Virus record (IMG/VR): IMGVR_UViG_3300020371_000064
Span: 1 to 22,611 of that record
Direction: 5' to 3' (one strand)
Length of the DNA: 22,611 nt
From: a virus
Position 1 is the stretch's first letter, and every line of letters begins with the position of its first letter. Made by a program: the position numbers and the translations under genes. Shown one piece after another: positions 7,327-18,000 of this stretch. The notes beneath the pieces were generated by a model, which saw only the letters and a list, made by a program, of their open reading frames with translations, searched no databases and had not been told where the DNA came from.

Positions 7327-10300
7327 TTATCCGTACATCGCTTCTGCTGGTGGAGTGAAGTCCACGTTATATAAGAAGCTACCTTTTGTAACTCTTACAT
7401 TTGATATGTAACCTTTAAATCTCTGACTAGCACTAGTTCCACCTATTGATAATACACTCGTTGAGTCTTGAGGGTGAACTGTAGTAGTATTCTGATGAAC
7501 CATATCGCCATTAACAAATGCAGCTGAATAAGAGCCAGTCTTTATTAAAGCGATATGTGTCCATGTCTGAAGAGGAACTTGTCCATTATTCGCTGATTGA
7601 TCAGTATAAGAAGAACCATTATAGAACTGATATCTTAGATATCCTGTAGTACCTTGAAATCCTAAATACCATGCAACTGAACTCGTCCACTGTCCTACTA
7701 CAAGAGCATGTGACTGATAACTTTCTATCCACACCCAAGCTTCTGCTGTCATAGCACCGCTTCCCATGCTCCAGTCTGCACTATCAGGAACTGTTAAGTA
7801 ATCTCCTGTTCCATCAAAATATACTGATTTCATTCCACCGTTTGGAGCCCAGTTTGATACAGCTGCATCACCAACGGCTGTTATGGTGTGGCTAGAAGCA
7901 GAACCATCTGTAAGAGTTGCTGCATGACATGTTATTAACTTAGTATCTCCTCCACTGTTTCCTACTGTTCTTGCACTGTTGAATGCAGTAGTAGGAGTTA
8001 GAGTTTCCTTTCTAATATGTTGAGGATATATATTTACTCCTTTTTTCAATCTCATCTGAGATATATTTCCATTCCAATTACCGGTATATCTAAAACCGCC
8101 TGAAGTTGTATATGTTCCACCACCTACATTAGTATAGTTACCAGGAGCTAATCTTCCAGTGTAAATAGATTGACTATTAACTCTTATACCATCAACATAA
8201 GCACACAACCTACCGTTATGTTTGTGTCTAGACAATGCAATGTGATGCCAGTTACCGTCTAAAAGATTAGCACCGGATCCACCTACGCTTACCGCACTAC
8301 CTGAAGATGAAGCCCCTGCATTTATCTTATAATATAACCTTCCGCTATCAGATACATCAGCAAATAACCCAGAGTAATTGGTGTGATCAACATTATAAGA
8401 TTGTCTGAAACACATGATTTGTGGATCTAAACCGTCTTGAGTTTCTGCGGTACCTGACCACTGAACCCAACTTTCGAAAGTAAACTCTTCATTAGGTGCA
8501 ATATTTGGATACATAAGATTATCAGTATTATTATTTCTTGTTTCAAGACTTTCATAATCAGTTTTATCAAATAACATTGAAGGTACTGAATATTTTTGTG
8601 ATCCAGTACTACTAACAGGACCATCATAAACTTTTGGACTAGCTGTGTACTGTCCCGCATGGGCGAAAGCAGTAAATCCTGCCCTGTCACCTATATTTGG
8701 AGTCCAGTTAACTAAGAAGACTGTTTCGCTCGCCGATATATTATTATCTACAGATGTATTACTATCATTGCCAGGATCCTTAAGAGATTTATATGTTGAT
8801 CCAGTTTTAGTAAATGGTGCTATAGGAGGATAGAAATTTCCAGTATATACCGCGGTACCTTTCACGATTCTCATAGGACCTACGAGAATCATTCGACTGT
8901 AGCCACCATTAGATCCTATAACAAGGGTTTCGTTACTATTCCAGTCAACGCTTGTACTACTAACAGCAACTTGTTCTCCGTTATGATAAAGTTTGTGAGT
9001 CGATCCTTCACGTGTCAATGCTATGTGTTGCCACCCACCAAGATCAGCCATATCATGAGTAGATGAAATAAGAACACTAGAACTACTATTAGTTCCGTAC
9101 TTAACTCTGAGTATATGTCCACTACTAGTATGATCTATGTAAAAGAAATATCCATTTCCACTATTTGGTCTATTATCAATAATTTCAACATCAGCACCAT
9201 GGTTAGCGTCAGGGGTTTTATCAAAAAGCCAAAATTCGATAGTAAAATCAGTACTAGTACCAAATTGAAAGTCTGAAGATCCATTTACCTGAACTCTACC
9301 TCCATTTTGTAAAGATCCTCCAACAGTTGAAGCGCTCCACTGTTTTTGAATTTTATAGGGAGAAAATGCTACGTGGTATGCTCGATTTATAGGCCCAGTG
9401 GTAGCACTCATAAAATTTCCTTTACCAGGTGCACCTTCTGCTCCCATTCCTCTCAAATACGGTTTATTACATATTAAGAATTCAGTATTGGTGATCGTTT
9501 GTAAAGGTGCAGTCGGTGGAGCGAAATTAGCTGTATAAACTGCAGTTCCTTTCACTACTCTAAAATCTCTTACATATCCTACAAACCTCGCATCATTTGT
9601 AGCACCTGTATTTCCTGGGCAAATTCTTCCTAGTGTAAAATAATTATCACCGCCTGATCCAGCTGAAACATAGTCGTTATTGTCTGTAAAAGAAAGAATT
9701 TCACAACCATTCATATATACTTTACTAGTAGTTCCATTTCTAACCCATGCTACATGATTCCATTCGTAATCTTTAAAAACTTGATCAACTGCAGTATGAG
9801 ATCCACTACTAGTGTTTGAATTACTACTTCCATATCTAGCAACTATCCTACCATTATTATCATGTACATTTATAGCTGGAGCTAAATTACTTTCGGCACT
9901 TCCTCTAAAATCAAAAAGATATCTGCTATTTGCGGTAGTAGTTACACTATAATACCATCCTTCTATGGTAAAGTCGTTAGAATTCCCTGATGGAGCTCCA
10001 AACGCAAAATGCGTGCCATTCTTATATTTTATAAAATCAGTTTGTTCAGGTATAAAAGTACTTTCCCCTGCACCACCTAACATTGTTGAATATCCTGCAG
10101 GAGCAAAAGGAGAAGTGCCAGTTACATGGCTATATACAAGTTGAGCATTGCTTGGACTTGAAACTACTGAAATTGTATGAGGAGAATCAGATTCATCAGA
10201 TGTAATCTGATTCGTTTGATTATTGCCAGTTGCACCTAGAAACATGGTTGTATTTTCTGAACCCGATATACTAGTGTCAAAGGTTAAACTAAAAGTAGAT

Positions 10301-10839
10301 GAGGCTGAAGCAGTATTGATTCCATCAGTAACACTAAAAGTCAATGTACCATCTGCAGGTGAAGCTTCTCCAACTGAATCCTGTGACTTAGGTTCGACAG
10401 TAAATATAAATCCATTTGCCGAATCCTGATCGACACGTGCTATATTATTAAAAGCTGTGTTAGCTGTTGCAGAGAATGTCACTGGAAAACCTTCGGAATC
10501 TCGAGCCGCAAGAGTTATGACAGTTGCCGTACCGTTCTTATAAGCTGTAGCGTCAGTTGCTAAAGTATAACTTGCACTTGGACTCGCAGTGAATATCGGA
10601 GTCGTGTTGATTATTGCAATATTAAACCAGCCCTGACCTGTATGAATGTACAGCTTATCAGAATCTTCGGCGAAACCTAGTGTTCCAGCATTGTTCGAAT
10701 CATAACTACTTGGAAGTAATCCTGCAGAATCATAGGCAGTAAGACCTACGACGGCAAGTGAACCTGTTGAGGTAATCGTATTATTTTTAACTGCTTGACC
10801 TAGGCTTGTTGCTAGGTCTCTATTTCGACTTTGTGGCAT
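7327..10839 (-). CDS. Giant LamG-repeat surface/fibre protein (1170 aa)
   Basis: This is the second of three paralogues. The head domain (about residues 1-80; starts MPQSRNRDLATSLGQAVK) is followed by the Ig/cadherin-like domain (about 82-195). Four LamG/ConA-type modules are marked by NDFTIEGWYY (near 283), TDFTIEFWLF (near 530), EFTFESWVQW (near 783) and AMTAEAWVWI (near 1028), with the closing FTPPAEAMYG at the C-terminus. From residue 8 through the Ig domain it is very similar to the 1142-residue protein, but its first seven residues differ. AAGGGA precedes ATG 10839 at good spacing, ten bases after the stop of the 69-residue gene. The role is probably binding of carbohydrate or host surface. 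The specificity of each LamG cannot be read. Confidence 0.9.
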   Translation of the reverse strand: MPQSRNRDLATSLGQAVKNNTITSTGSLAVVGLTAYDSAGLLPSSYDSNNAGTLGFAEDSDKLYIHTGQGWFNIAIINTTPIFTASPSASYTLATDATAYKNGTATVITLAARDSEGFPVTFSATANTAFNNIARVDQDSANGFIFTVEPKSQDSVGEASPADGTLTFSVTDGINTASASSTFSLTFDTSISGSENTTMFLGATGNNQTNQITSDESDSPHTISVVSSPSNAQLVYSHVTGTSPFAPAGYSTMLGGAGESTFIPEQTDFIKYKNGTHFAFGAPSGNSNDFTIEGWYYSVTTTANSRYLFDFRGSAESNLAPAINVHDNNGRIVARYGSSNSNTSSGSHTAVDQVFKDYEWNHVAWVRNGTTSKVYMNGCEILSFTDNNDYVSAGSGGDNYFTLGRICPGNTGATNDARFVGYVRDFRVVKGTAVYTANFAPPTAPLQTITNTEFLICNKPYLRGMGAEGAPGKGNFMSATTGPINRAYHVAFSPYKIQKQWSASTVGGSLQNGGRVQVNGSSDFQFGTSTDFTIEFWLFDKTPDANHGADVEIIDNRPNSGNGYFFYIDHTSSGHILRVKYGTNSSSSVLISSTHDMADLGGWQHIALTREGSTHKLYHNGEQVAVSSTSVDWNSNETLVIGSNGGYSRMILVGPMRIVKGTAVYTGNFYPPIAPFTKTGSTYKSLKDPGNDSNTSVDNNISASETVFLVNWTPNIGDRAGFTAFAHAGQYTASPKVYDGPVSSTGSQKYSVPSMLFDKTDYESLETRNNNTDNLMYPNIAPNEEFTFESWVQWSGTAETQDGLDPQIMCFRQSYNVDHTNYSGLFADVSDSGRLYYKINAGASSSGSAVSVGGSGANLLDGNWHHIALSRHKHNGRLCAYVDGIRVNSQSIYTGRLAPGNYTNVGGGTYTTSGGFRYTGNWNGNISQMRLKKGVNIYPQHIRKETLTPTTAFNSARTVGNSGGDTKLITCHAATLTDGSASSHTITAVGDAAVSNWAPNGGMKSVYFDGTGDYLTVPDSADWSMGSGAMTAEAWVWIESYQSHALVVGQWTSSVAWYLGFQGTTGYLRYQFYNGSSYTDQSANNGQVPLQTWTHIALIKTGSYSAAFVNGDMVHQNTTTVHPQDSTSVLSIGGTSASQRFKGYISNVRVTKGSFLYNVDFTPPAEAMYG

Positions 10840-10849
10840 TTACTTTCCC

Positions 10850-11059
10850 TTAAGATGATAGTTCGATCTTATACCAACCGCCCGTATCATTTTCATTGTT
10901 TCCTATCCATATAAAACCTCTGTCACCGCTATCTACGAAAACTCTCTGACCATCAGCATTTCCTGTTACCGGTAAGTCACCATTCTTAGCATATACCGGA
11001 ACCGAACCTACTACCTTTGAAGTTATTGCAATACTTTCTTTTATATCTGAGTACTTCAT
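10850..11059 (-). CDS. Stand-alone fibre-head-domain protein (69 aa)
   Basis: This very small protein matches the N-terminal head of the adjacent 1331-residue protein: MKYSDIKES against MKLSEIKKS. It ends FIWIGNNENDTGGWYKIELSS (residues 49-69), nearly the same terminal motif as the 96-residue protein. The middle (VPVYAKNGDLPVTGNADGQRV) is a short form of the TAYDS...LGFAxDSD region of the long proteins. It lies five bases after the stop of the 1331-residue gene and ten bases before the 1170-residue gene. The ribosome binding site is weak, so translation may depend on coupling. It is probably a docking or cap subunit related to the fibres; function is unproven. Confidence 0.8.
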   Translation of the reverse strand: MKYSDIKESIAITSKVVGSVPVYAKNGDLPVTGNADGQRVFVDSGDRGFIWIGNNENDTGGWYKIELSS

Positions 11060-11064
11060 ATTAT

Positions 11065-14000
11065 TTATCCGGTTATCTCAGTAGCTGGTGGTGTAAAGTT
11101 CTTAGTATAGAGAACTTGACTAGTCATTCTAACATTAGACATATATCCTTTAAAGTAATCTCCACCTCGCCTTCCTAAGTATACTCGATCAAAACTTGAA
11201 AAATTCTCTGTGTATGTACCTGATGATTCAGCCATGAATGTACCATTGAGGTATATCCTAATCTTATTATCAGATTCTCGTGTCACGGCTACATGATACC
11301 ACTTTGAATGTACCACTGTAGATGATCCTGATGCAACAACATCACTACTTTGATTTACAAATTTAATCTGTCCACTGTCAAACGTAATAGAACGATATGC
11401 ACTTGTAGTATTCCTATCAGCAACAGGAACAAATCCTACTAGAGGTTGAGCTCCACTGGCGGTAGAATCAGAACTCATCCAAAGCTCTACAGTAAATACT
11501 CCTGTACCAAATCCTGTTGCAGCCGCATGTATCATCATGGCATTTGATGATTCATCAAATAGAGCACTTACCATTCCTCCCCTAGGACCAAAGGTGCTTG
11601 CCGAAACACCAGATTCAGCACTAAAAGCTGTTCCACTATTTCCACTATTTGTTGTTAGAGTTGAGGTGTGAGCTCCTAATATCTTAACATTAGAAGCAGT
11701 AGTCGTAACTCCATCTTGAAATGATGTTGTAGTAGTTAATGTTTCTTTCTTAGGTAAGAAAGGATAGCGACCCTGCCCTCTTGTAATCCTAAATTCAGAA
11801 ATGTATGCATTAATGAATCCTGCTGCATTAGCAAATGAACCTAACCTAAATCTAGTACCTGACTCGCCAAATGATTCAGTATGAGCAACGGATAAGACTG
11901 TACCTGGATTTCCATCAACGAAAGTTTGTATTCTTTGATCTCTCTTAACAAGAGCAACATGTATAAAAGACCCTGTATTTGAAACCGATTGACTATTGAA
12001 AAGTTCAGTATCAGCATTACCCGGAGTATCATCACTATGATAATAGTATAATCTATTACTATTAGTAGTGTTTATAACAAGTTCATCATACTTTCCATTA
12101 CCACCTTCACTCCCGTAATAATTAAATGCATTATAGAAAATAGGATTTATCGAGCCTGTTTTCGCAGGAGTTGCATTATAGTAAGTATAGAATTCTAAAG
12201 TATAATCTTCATTACTTCTCATTAACCAAGATAGTTTATTATTCATGTTTATATAGTCACCATTTCCGTCAAACAATATTCCTGATAGGCCAGAAACTCT
12301 AGGTTGTCCACTATGACTTTGCGTATCTCCAATTAATGTCATATGCTGCCTTCCACCTTCATCAATGATCTTTCCATCAGTCATGCTCAAGAGTAATTTA
12401 GTATTACTAACTTCAGTGAGAGCTGATGTAGGAGGAGTAAAATCTTGAGAGTATACCGCTATCGATGAATATCTCATATTTGATATATATCCTGTAAGTC
12501 CTCCAGAACTAGCATCATAAGATCCTATTCTAGGCCTTGGACTACCACTATTAGGTGATATGTTTATTCCGGAATAATTTGAAGTTTGAGTATCAAGACG
12601 GCCATCTACAAATGATGATACAACACCATTTTTTCTAACAATTGCAACATGATGCCACGCATTATCACATATATTTATTGTATTACTTCTATAATGATTA
12701 GTATTACTACCAGATCCATGGCGAATATACTGTATAGAACCAGGTACTGCACCTTGTGGATTACTAGCAGGAGCTATTGAAAGTTGAAATTGATTAGCAC
12801 CAGCAGTATTTCCACTTGGTCCGTCAAACATCCATATTCTTTGATTTTTACTTCCGTCGTTAGCATTACCACTTGCCTTAAACCAAAATTCAATAGTAAA
12901 ATCTCCAGTTCCAGGTGCAAAAGTAGAAGATGCAGCTACATCAACATAATCACCATCTGCAAATGCAATTGATTTCATTCCTACAGCCGGAATCGTAGAA
13001 GACTCAATTGCTGCACCATTATTAGTCAAAGAGTGACCATTATCAGAACCATCAGTAAAACCTGAAGCATGAGCCATTATGAGTTCAACATCTCCCGCAT
13101 CTACTGTAATTCCATTTTCATAAGAAGTCGTTGTTGTAATAGTTTCTGCTACTGGTAAAAAAGGATATCTAGAATCTCCTTTAATCCATCTAAAATCAGA
13201 AATATATCCTTTAAAATCATACGATGTACTGCTATTATGTTTTCCAATACGTACTGTGGTTCCTTGAACATAATCAAACGAATCAGAGAAAGTAGTTGCA
13301 TGTTGCCTACCGTTCACAAATAATATAGTATTAGTAGAATTTCTAGTTAAAGCAACATGATACCATTGTTGTTTCTTGCATGTTCCAACAGTTCCATTTA
13401 TATAATTACCATTTATATGTGCATAAAAACGCGAGTTTGGACCGTCCCACCAAATATTTGGAACTTTTTGAGGATTAGCAGATCTTGGATCAAGCAACAC
13501 ATCCTGAGTATTAGTAGTAGGATACACCCACATTTCTATGGTATAGTTTCCAGTACCCATATCAAAATCAGCACTAGTAGGAACTGTTAAACCATATCCA
13601 GGTCCCGCCATGTATGCAGACCCACCATGTGTTGAAGAAGAGTATGCTTCTTGAACTTTATAAGGACTAAATGCATCTGTTACTACTGTATTATTAGGAG
13701 TTTGTACAGCATTTCCAGTTGAACCCTTACCATAAATATATGGAAGGTTACATGCTTGGTATTTCGTATGACTAGCAGTTATTGAAGTATTAACATTTGT
13801 AGTTGAAGGGTATGAACCCCCTGTAGTAGTTAAAGGTCCATCAGGAGGTGTAAAATCTCCAGTATAGACAGGAGTTCCTACTACTATTCTAAGATCATGT
13901 ATCCATCCTGTAAATTCAAGGTTAGGATAACTTTGATAGCTACTGGCTCCAATTATTATTCGATTATTCGTATAGTTAGTAGTATCAGATACAGATCCAG

Positions 14001-15060
14001 ACTCATGACCATTGATGTATATTTTACTAGTACCTGAATTTCTTACCCAAGCTACATGATTCCATCCAGTATGAGCACTAGTCCATGGCGCATAAGTAGC
14101 ATATATGATTGAGGATCCACTAACAGCTAACCTAATTTGATTATTATATTGACCAATAGTCCAACCTCCAGCATTCGAATAAAGATTATCAGAAACTATA
14201 GATCTAAATGTGTTATCACCGAAATCGTATTCATTTTGAAACCAAAATTCAACTGTTAAATCACCAGTACCTAGTGCAGGTCCATTTGTGTCAGTTCGAA
14301 CTGCATTACTATTAGCTGCATCAAAAAACCATGAATATCTTGCAGGAGAATAAGGACTAAACGTACCTTGATCTGTATTACCCACAGCTGTTATTGTGTG
14401 TGTTGTTCCAGTAGTAGACTTATCAGAAAAAGAACTATTATCACCGCCTGTACCTATACCCTTTGATAAGAATGTAGTACCTTCAGATCCTGCTATTGTT
14501 AGATCAAAAACTAAACTGAAAGTTCCAGTTGTTGAAGCTGTATTAATACCATCAGAAGCAGTAATTGTAAGTACACCATCAGCTGGTGCAACTTCTCCAA
14601 CTGAATCCTGTGACTTAGGTTCTATTACAAAAAACCGGCCTTTATCTGAATCGTGATTTGGATCACGATCTATATGTGCTATGTTATTAAATGCAGTATC
14701 TCCAGTAGCTGTATATGTAACGTCAAATCCTTCAGGATCAGTAGCTAGTACTTCAATATTAGTTGCCGTTCCATTCTTATATGCCGTAGCATCTTTTGCT
14801 AGATCATAACTCGCGTTCAATCCTGTAGTAAATGTTGGATTAGTGTTGATTGTAGATACTTGAAACCAACCTTGACCAGTATGAAGATATAATCTATCTT
14901 GGTTTGTAGTAAACGCATATGTTCCTTCCACACTATCTCCATACAATCCTGTTGGAAGGTAAGTATTACTTCCTGTACTTACAGCAGAATCATATATGAG
15001 TGTTTGGCCTGTTACACCTGCACCATCTGCGACTGATTTTTTAATTTCTGATAACTTCAT
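11065..15060 (-). CDS. Giant LamG-repeat surface/fibre protein (1331 aa)
   Basis: This is the largest and most divergent of the three LamG paralogues. The head domain (about residues 1-80, MKLSEIKKS start, DRLYLHTGQGWFQVSTINTNP end) precedes the Ig/cadherin-like domain with PKSQDSVGEVAPADG (about 82-205). Five LamG/ConA-like modules follow, marked by GDLTVEFWFQ (near 267), GNYTIEMWVYP (near 505), GDFTIEFWFK (near 720), EDYTLEFYTY (near 950) and GVFTVELWMS (near 1190). Linkers carry the D-G-S...H-(S/T)-(I/L) motif. Modules close with either FTPPxxxL or YPFLPxxETxTT, roughly alternating. The start is one base after the stop of the upstream fibre gene, with GAGAGA inside that gene's last codons as ribosome binding site. 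Host-surface or glycan binding is inferred from the fold. Confidence 0.9.
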   Translation of the reverse strand: MKLSEIKKSVADGAGVTGQTLIYDSAVSTGSNTYLPTGLYGDSVEGTYAFTTNQDRLYLHTGQGWFQVSTINTNPTFTTGLNASYDLAKDATAYKNGTATNIEVLATDPEGFDVTYTATGDTAFNNIAHIDRDPNHDSDKGRFFVIEPKSQDSVGEVAPADGVLTITASDGINTASTTGTFSLVFDLTIAGSEGTTFLSKGIGTGGDNSSFSDKSTTGTTHTITAVGNTDQGTFSPYSPARYSWFFDAANSNAVRTDTNGPALGTGDLTVEFWFQNEYDFGDNTFRSIVSDNLYSNAGGWTIGQYNNQIRLAVSGSSIIYATYAPWTSAHTGWNHVAWVRNSGTSKIYINGHESGSVSDTTNYTNNRIIIGASSYQSYPNLEFTGWIHDLRIVVGTPVYTGDFTPPDGPLTTTGGSYPSTTNVNTSITASHTKYQACNLPYIYGKGSTGNAVQTPNNTVVTDAFSPYKVQEAYSSSTHGGSAYMAGPGYGLTVPTSADFDMGTGNYTIEMWVYPTTNTQDVLLDPRSANPQKVPNIWWDGPNSRFYAHINGNYINGTVGTCKKQQWYHVALTRNSTNTILFVNGRQHATTFSDSFDYVQGTTVRIGKHNSSTSYDFKGYISDFRWIKGDSRYPFLPVAETITTTTSYENGITVDAGDVELIMAHASGFTDGSDNGHSLTNNGAAIESSTIPAVGMKSIAFADGDYVDVAASSTFAPGTGDFTIEFWFKASGNANDGSKNQRIWMFDGPSGNTAGANQFQLSIAPASNPQGAVPGSIQYIRHGSGSNTNHYRSNTINICDNAWHHVAIVRKNGVVSSFVDGRLDTQTSNYSGINISPNSGSPRPRIGSYDASSGGLTGYISNMRYSSIAVYSQDFTPPTSALTEVSNTKLLLSMTDGKIIDEGGRQHMTLIGDTQSHSGQPRVSGLSGILFDGNGDYINMNNKLSWLMRSNEDYTLEFYTYYNATPAKTGSINPIFYNAFNYYGSEGGNGKYDELVINTTNSNRLYYYHSDDTPGNADTELFNSQSVSNTGSFIHVALVKRDQRIQTFVDGNPGTVLSVAHTESFGESGTRFRLGSFANAAGFINAYISEFRITRGQGRYPFLPKKETLTTTTSFQDGVTTTASNVKILGAHTSTLTTNSGNSGTAFSAESGVSASTFGPRGGMVSALFDESSNAMMIHAAATGFGTGVFTVELWMSSDSTASGAQPLVGFVPVADRNTTSAYRSITFDSGQIKFVNQSSDVVASGSSTVVHSKWYHVAVTRESDNKIRIYLNGTFMAESSGTYTENFSSFDRVYLGRRGGDYFKGYMSNVRMTSQVLYTKNFTPPATEITG

Positions 15061-15061
15061 A

Positions 15062-18000
15062 TTATCTCTCTATCATTACCCAACCTTGATTAGCATCTAC
15101 ATATACAAATCCTAATGCCGACCTGTTAATATCAATTACAAAGTTAGAATCTGCTCCCATAATTTTAGAACTATTTCTAAGAACAGTAATATTGTTCGTA
15201 GCTGCAGTTCCATAGGCATCGATAATTCTTACTTCATCTCCTAGTGTTGGACTATTTGGCAACGTAACATTTATAGCTCCACTCGTACTATTTACGAATA
15301 CTCCTTGACCTGCTACGGCTGTATAATCGGCAGTCTTAACCGCTTGCCAATCTGTGCCTCCGGCGACTCTTGCCTGTACATAAGCCGAATCGACAATCGG
15401 AGATACTGTAGCAAAGTTAACAGTATCTGCACCTTTATAATCACTGATCTGTATGACATCATCTGAATCTACTCCAGATGTTAGTACTACTGATGTTCCA
15501 TTTGTTGCAGTATAATCATCACTATCTACGAGTAAGATACCATTTAAGAATACCTCTATACTCGAAGGATTATAAGAAAGCGTTCTTCCTTTAACATCTG
15601 ATCCTTGAAATGTAGTTTGAGCTGAGTCTGCATTAAACCTAAAATGTTTAACTCCTTGACCGATCTTATTAAATGTTGATATGTTGATAATATCACCGCT
15701 ATCAGCTCCAGTATTTAATACAACTTGAGCTCCGTTAGTGGCAGTGTAGTCATTTGAATCTGTTAATAATATACCATTTAAGAATACCTGAATTGCTCCA
15801 GGTGTATAAGATAAAGTATTTCCATCTATATCAGTTCCACCAAATGATGTCTGAGCAGAGTCAGCTTCATAATCAAAGTGATTTATACCTGTAAGACTTC
15901 CGGTTGCATTTCCAATTAAAGTATTAACTCCAGCAGAATCTATAGTTCCTCCACCAGGTATAGTAATTGTTTTAGTGGCACCAGTTCCGCTAGCTGTAAC
16001 TCCAGCTCCTACAAAGTTTAATGTAGTGCCTGATGTGGAAAGACTAGAGCCTTCTTCTTGTACAGTAACTCCACTTCCGCCGCCAGATATGGTAATTGTC
16101 TTAGTTGCACCTGATCCTGATGCTACTACACCGTTTCCTACAAAATTAATTGTTGTTGCAGCAGTCGATAAAGAAGATCCTTCATCTTGTACTGTTATTG
16201 ATGATCCTCCTCCACCACCAGCAGAAGCTTCCAAACTAATCTTACCTGTAGAATGATCATATGTTAATACGTAGTTATCTTGTCCTGAACCAACTGTTTG
16301 ATCAGCATCAAATTTAAAATTACCTAGTAATACATCACCTGTTCCATGTGGTTCAATATCAATGTTACCGTTTGAAGTTGATACGATCTTAGCACCATTG
16401 ACATCTAATGCTCCACCAAGTTGAGGAGTCGTGTCTTCGACTACATTGTTGATTGAGACTGCCTGTGCACGTGCATCAGTATAGTATAAATTAGTAGAAC
16501 CTTCTGTTAAGTCATCAGTTGTAAATCCTGTAAAATTTCTTGTTCCTATTCTTACAGCATTACCCATATTAGCATGAGCTGAACATTGATAATGTAACAT
16601 AGAAGGTGTAGCATCACCTACTACTATTTGTGTATAAGCACCAGCACTCCCAGCAGTACCATTAGTAGTTACATTAGTTGTAAAGGCTGTAGTTTTAGCT
16701 GCTTCATAATAGAAACGTAATGGGTGATTAGCATTACTATTATCTGATTGATCAAATTTGTAAGTTCTTCCAGGAGTTAAAGTAAGTAGAGGACCTTCCA
16801 CGCCATCCATTACATACCCTAAACTAGATCCTGTACTATAGTAACGATGAGCAGCAGTTTTAGTTGCAACAGTGACGTTAATTGTAACTACAGATTGACT
16901 TGAACTTGCACTAATATGACTTAAATTTTTAACTATAGGAACATCTAAACTTCCATCTATATCAGCACTTCCTGATATATCTAAACTAGTGGCTTCTATC
17001 TCACCGCTTGTTTTAAATATAACATTATCACCGCCATCAACTTCAAATATAATTTGATTATCAGTTCCAAATTTTATTCTGTTATCAGCATCTCTTCCTA
17101 TTTCTAATGCTGTGTTAACAACAGATGTAATTCCTGTTTGAGCTGCATCTAAACTAACTGCACCACTTGATACTGCAAAGAACGTATCACTAAAGCTAGC
17201 AACTCCTTTATTTGATGTGGTAGCATCTTCAGCTGCGATTGTTAATGTATCTGTTGCTGAAACTGTAGCATCAATACCTTCTCCAGCAGTAACTGTTAAA
17301 GTATCACCTAAAGCTACAGCCTGTGTTGTACTTCCATCGCTTAATGTAAATGATGAATTAGATAATTTAGAATTAGCAATTGAACCTGCCAACTGAGCAT
17401 TTGTAATAGTTCCAGAAAGAGAACTTGTTGGATAATTGGTAGCATCACTTAAATCAAATGCTGGTGTTGCATCGGTAGCACCTAATGCTAATGATACTCC
17501 TCCATAACTTACTGTTGAATTAGCTAACTTAGCATTAGCTATAGAACCTGCTAGTTGAGTATTTGAAACTCCACCTGATTTAATTGTAACTGCTCCAGAT
17601 GAAACACTAAAATCATTTGATGAAAACGAAGCGATACCTTTTGCGGAAGTAGAAGCATCTGTTGCATTTAATGTAACATCTCCACTAGTACCTCCACCAG
17701 ATAATCCTGTACCTGCTACAACTGAAGTAATATCTCCACCACCTCCGCCACTAGCTGCAAACGTGATTGTATCACCAGAAGCATTTGTAGTAATAGTCAT
17801 ATTACTACCAGCGGCAAATGTTAATGTGTCTGTTGCTCCATCAGCTACAACATTGTCTTGTCCGGACACGGCAATTGTTTTAAATGCTTCAGTAACTGTT
17901 CCACCACCATCAGCAGCTGGAGCCCATTCTGACCCTGACCATTTTAATATTTGATTTGTAGATGGAGATGTACTGCTTACGTTTGATAAGTTTTCTATAG

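Noticed and set aside
7324-7331. Near-match GATAAATA late box before the 96-residue gene; a similar one at 11062-11069 before the 69-residue gene
   Set aside because: Both have 7 of 8 bases and are formed by the Gly-stop end of the upstream fibre genes. The second would start transcription inside the gene it precedes. They are better explained by repeated gene ends.
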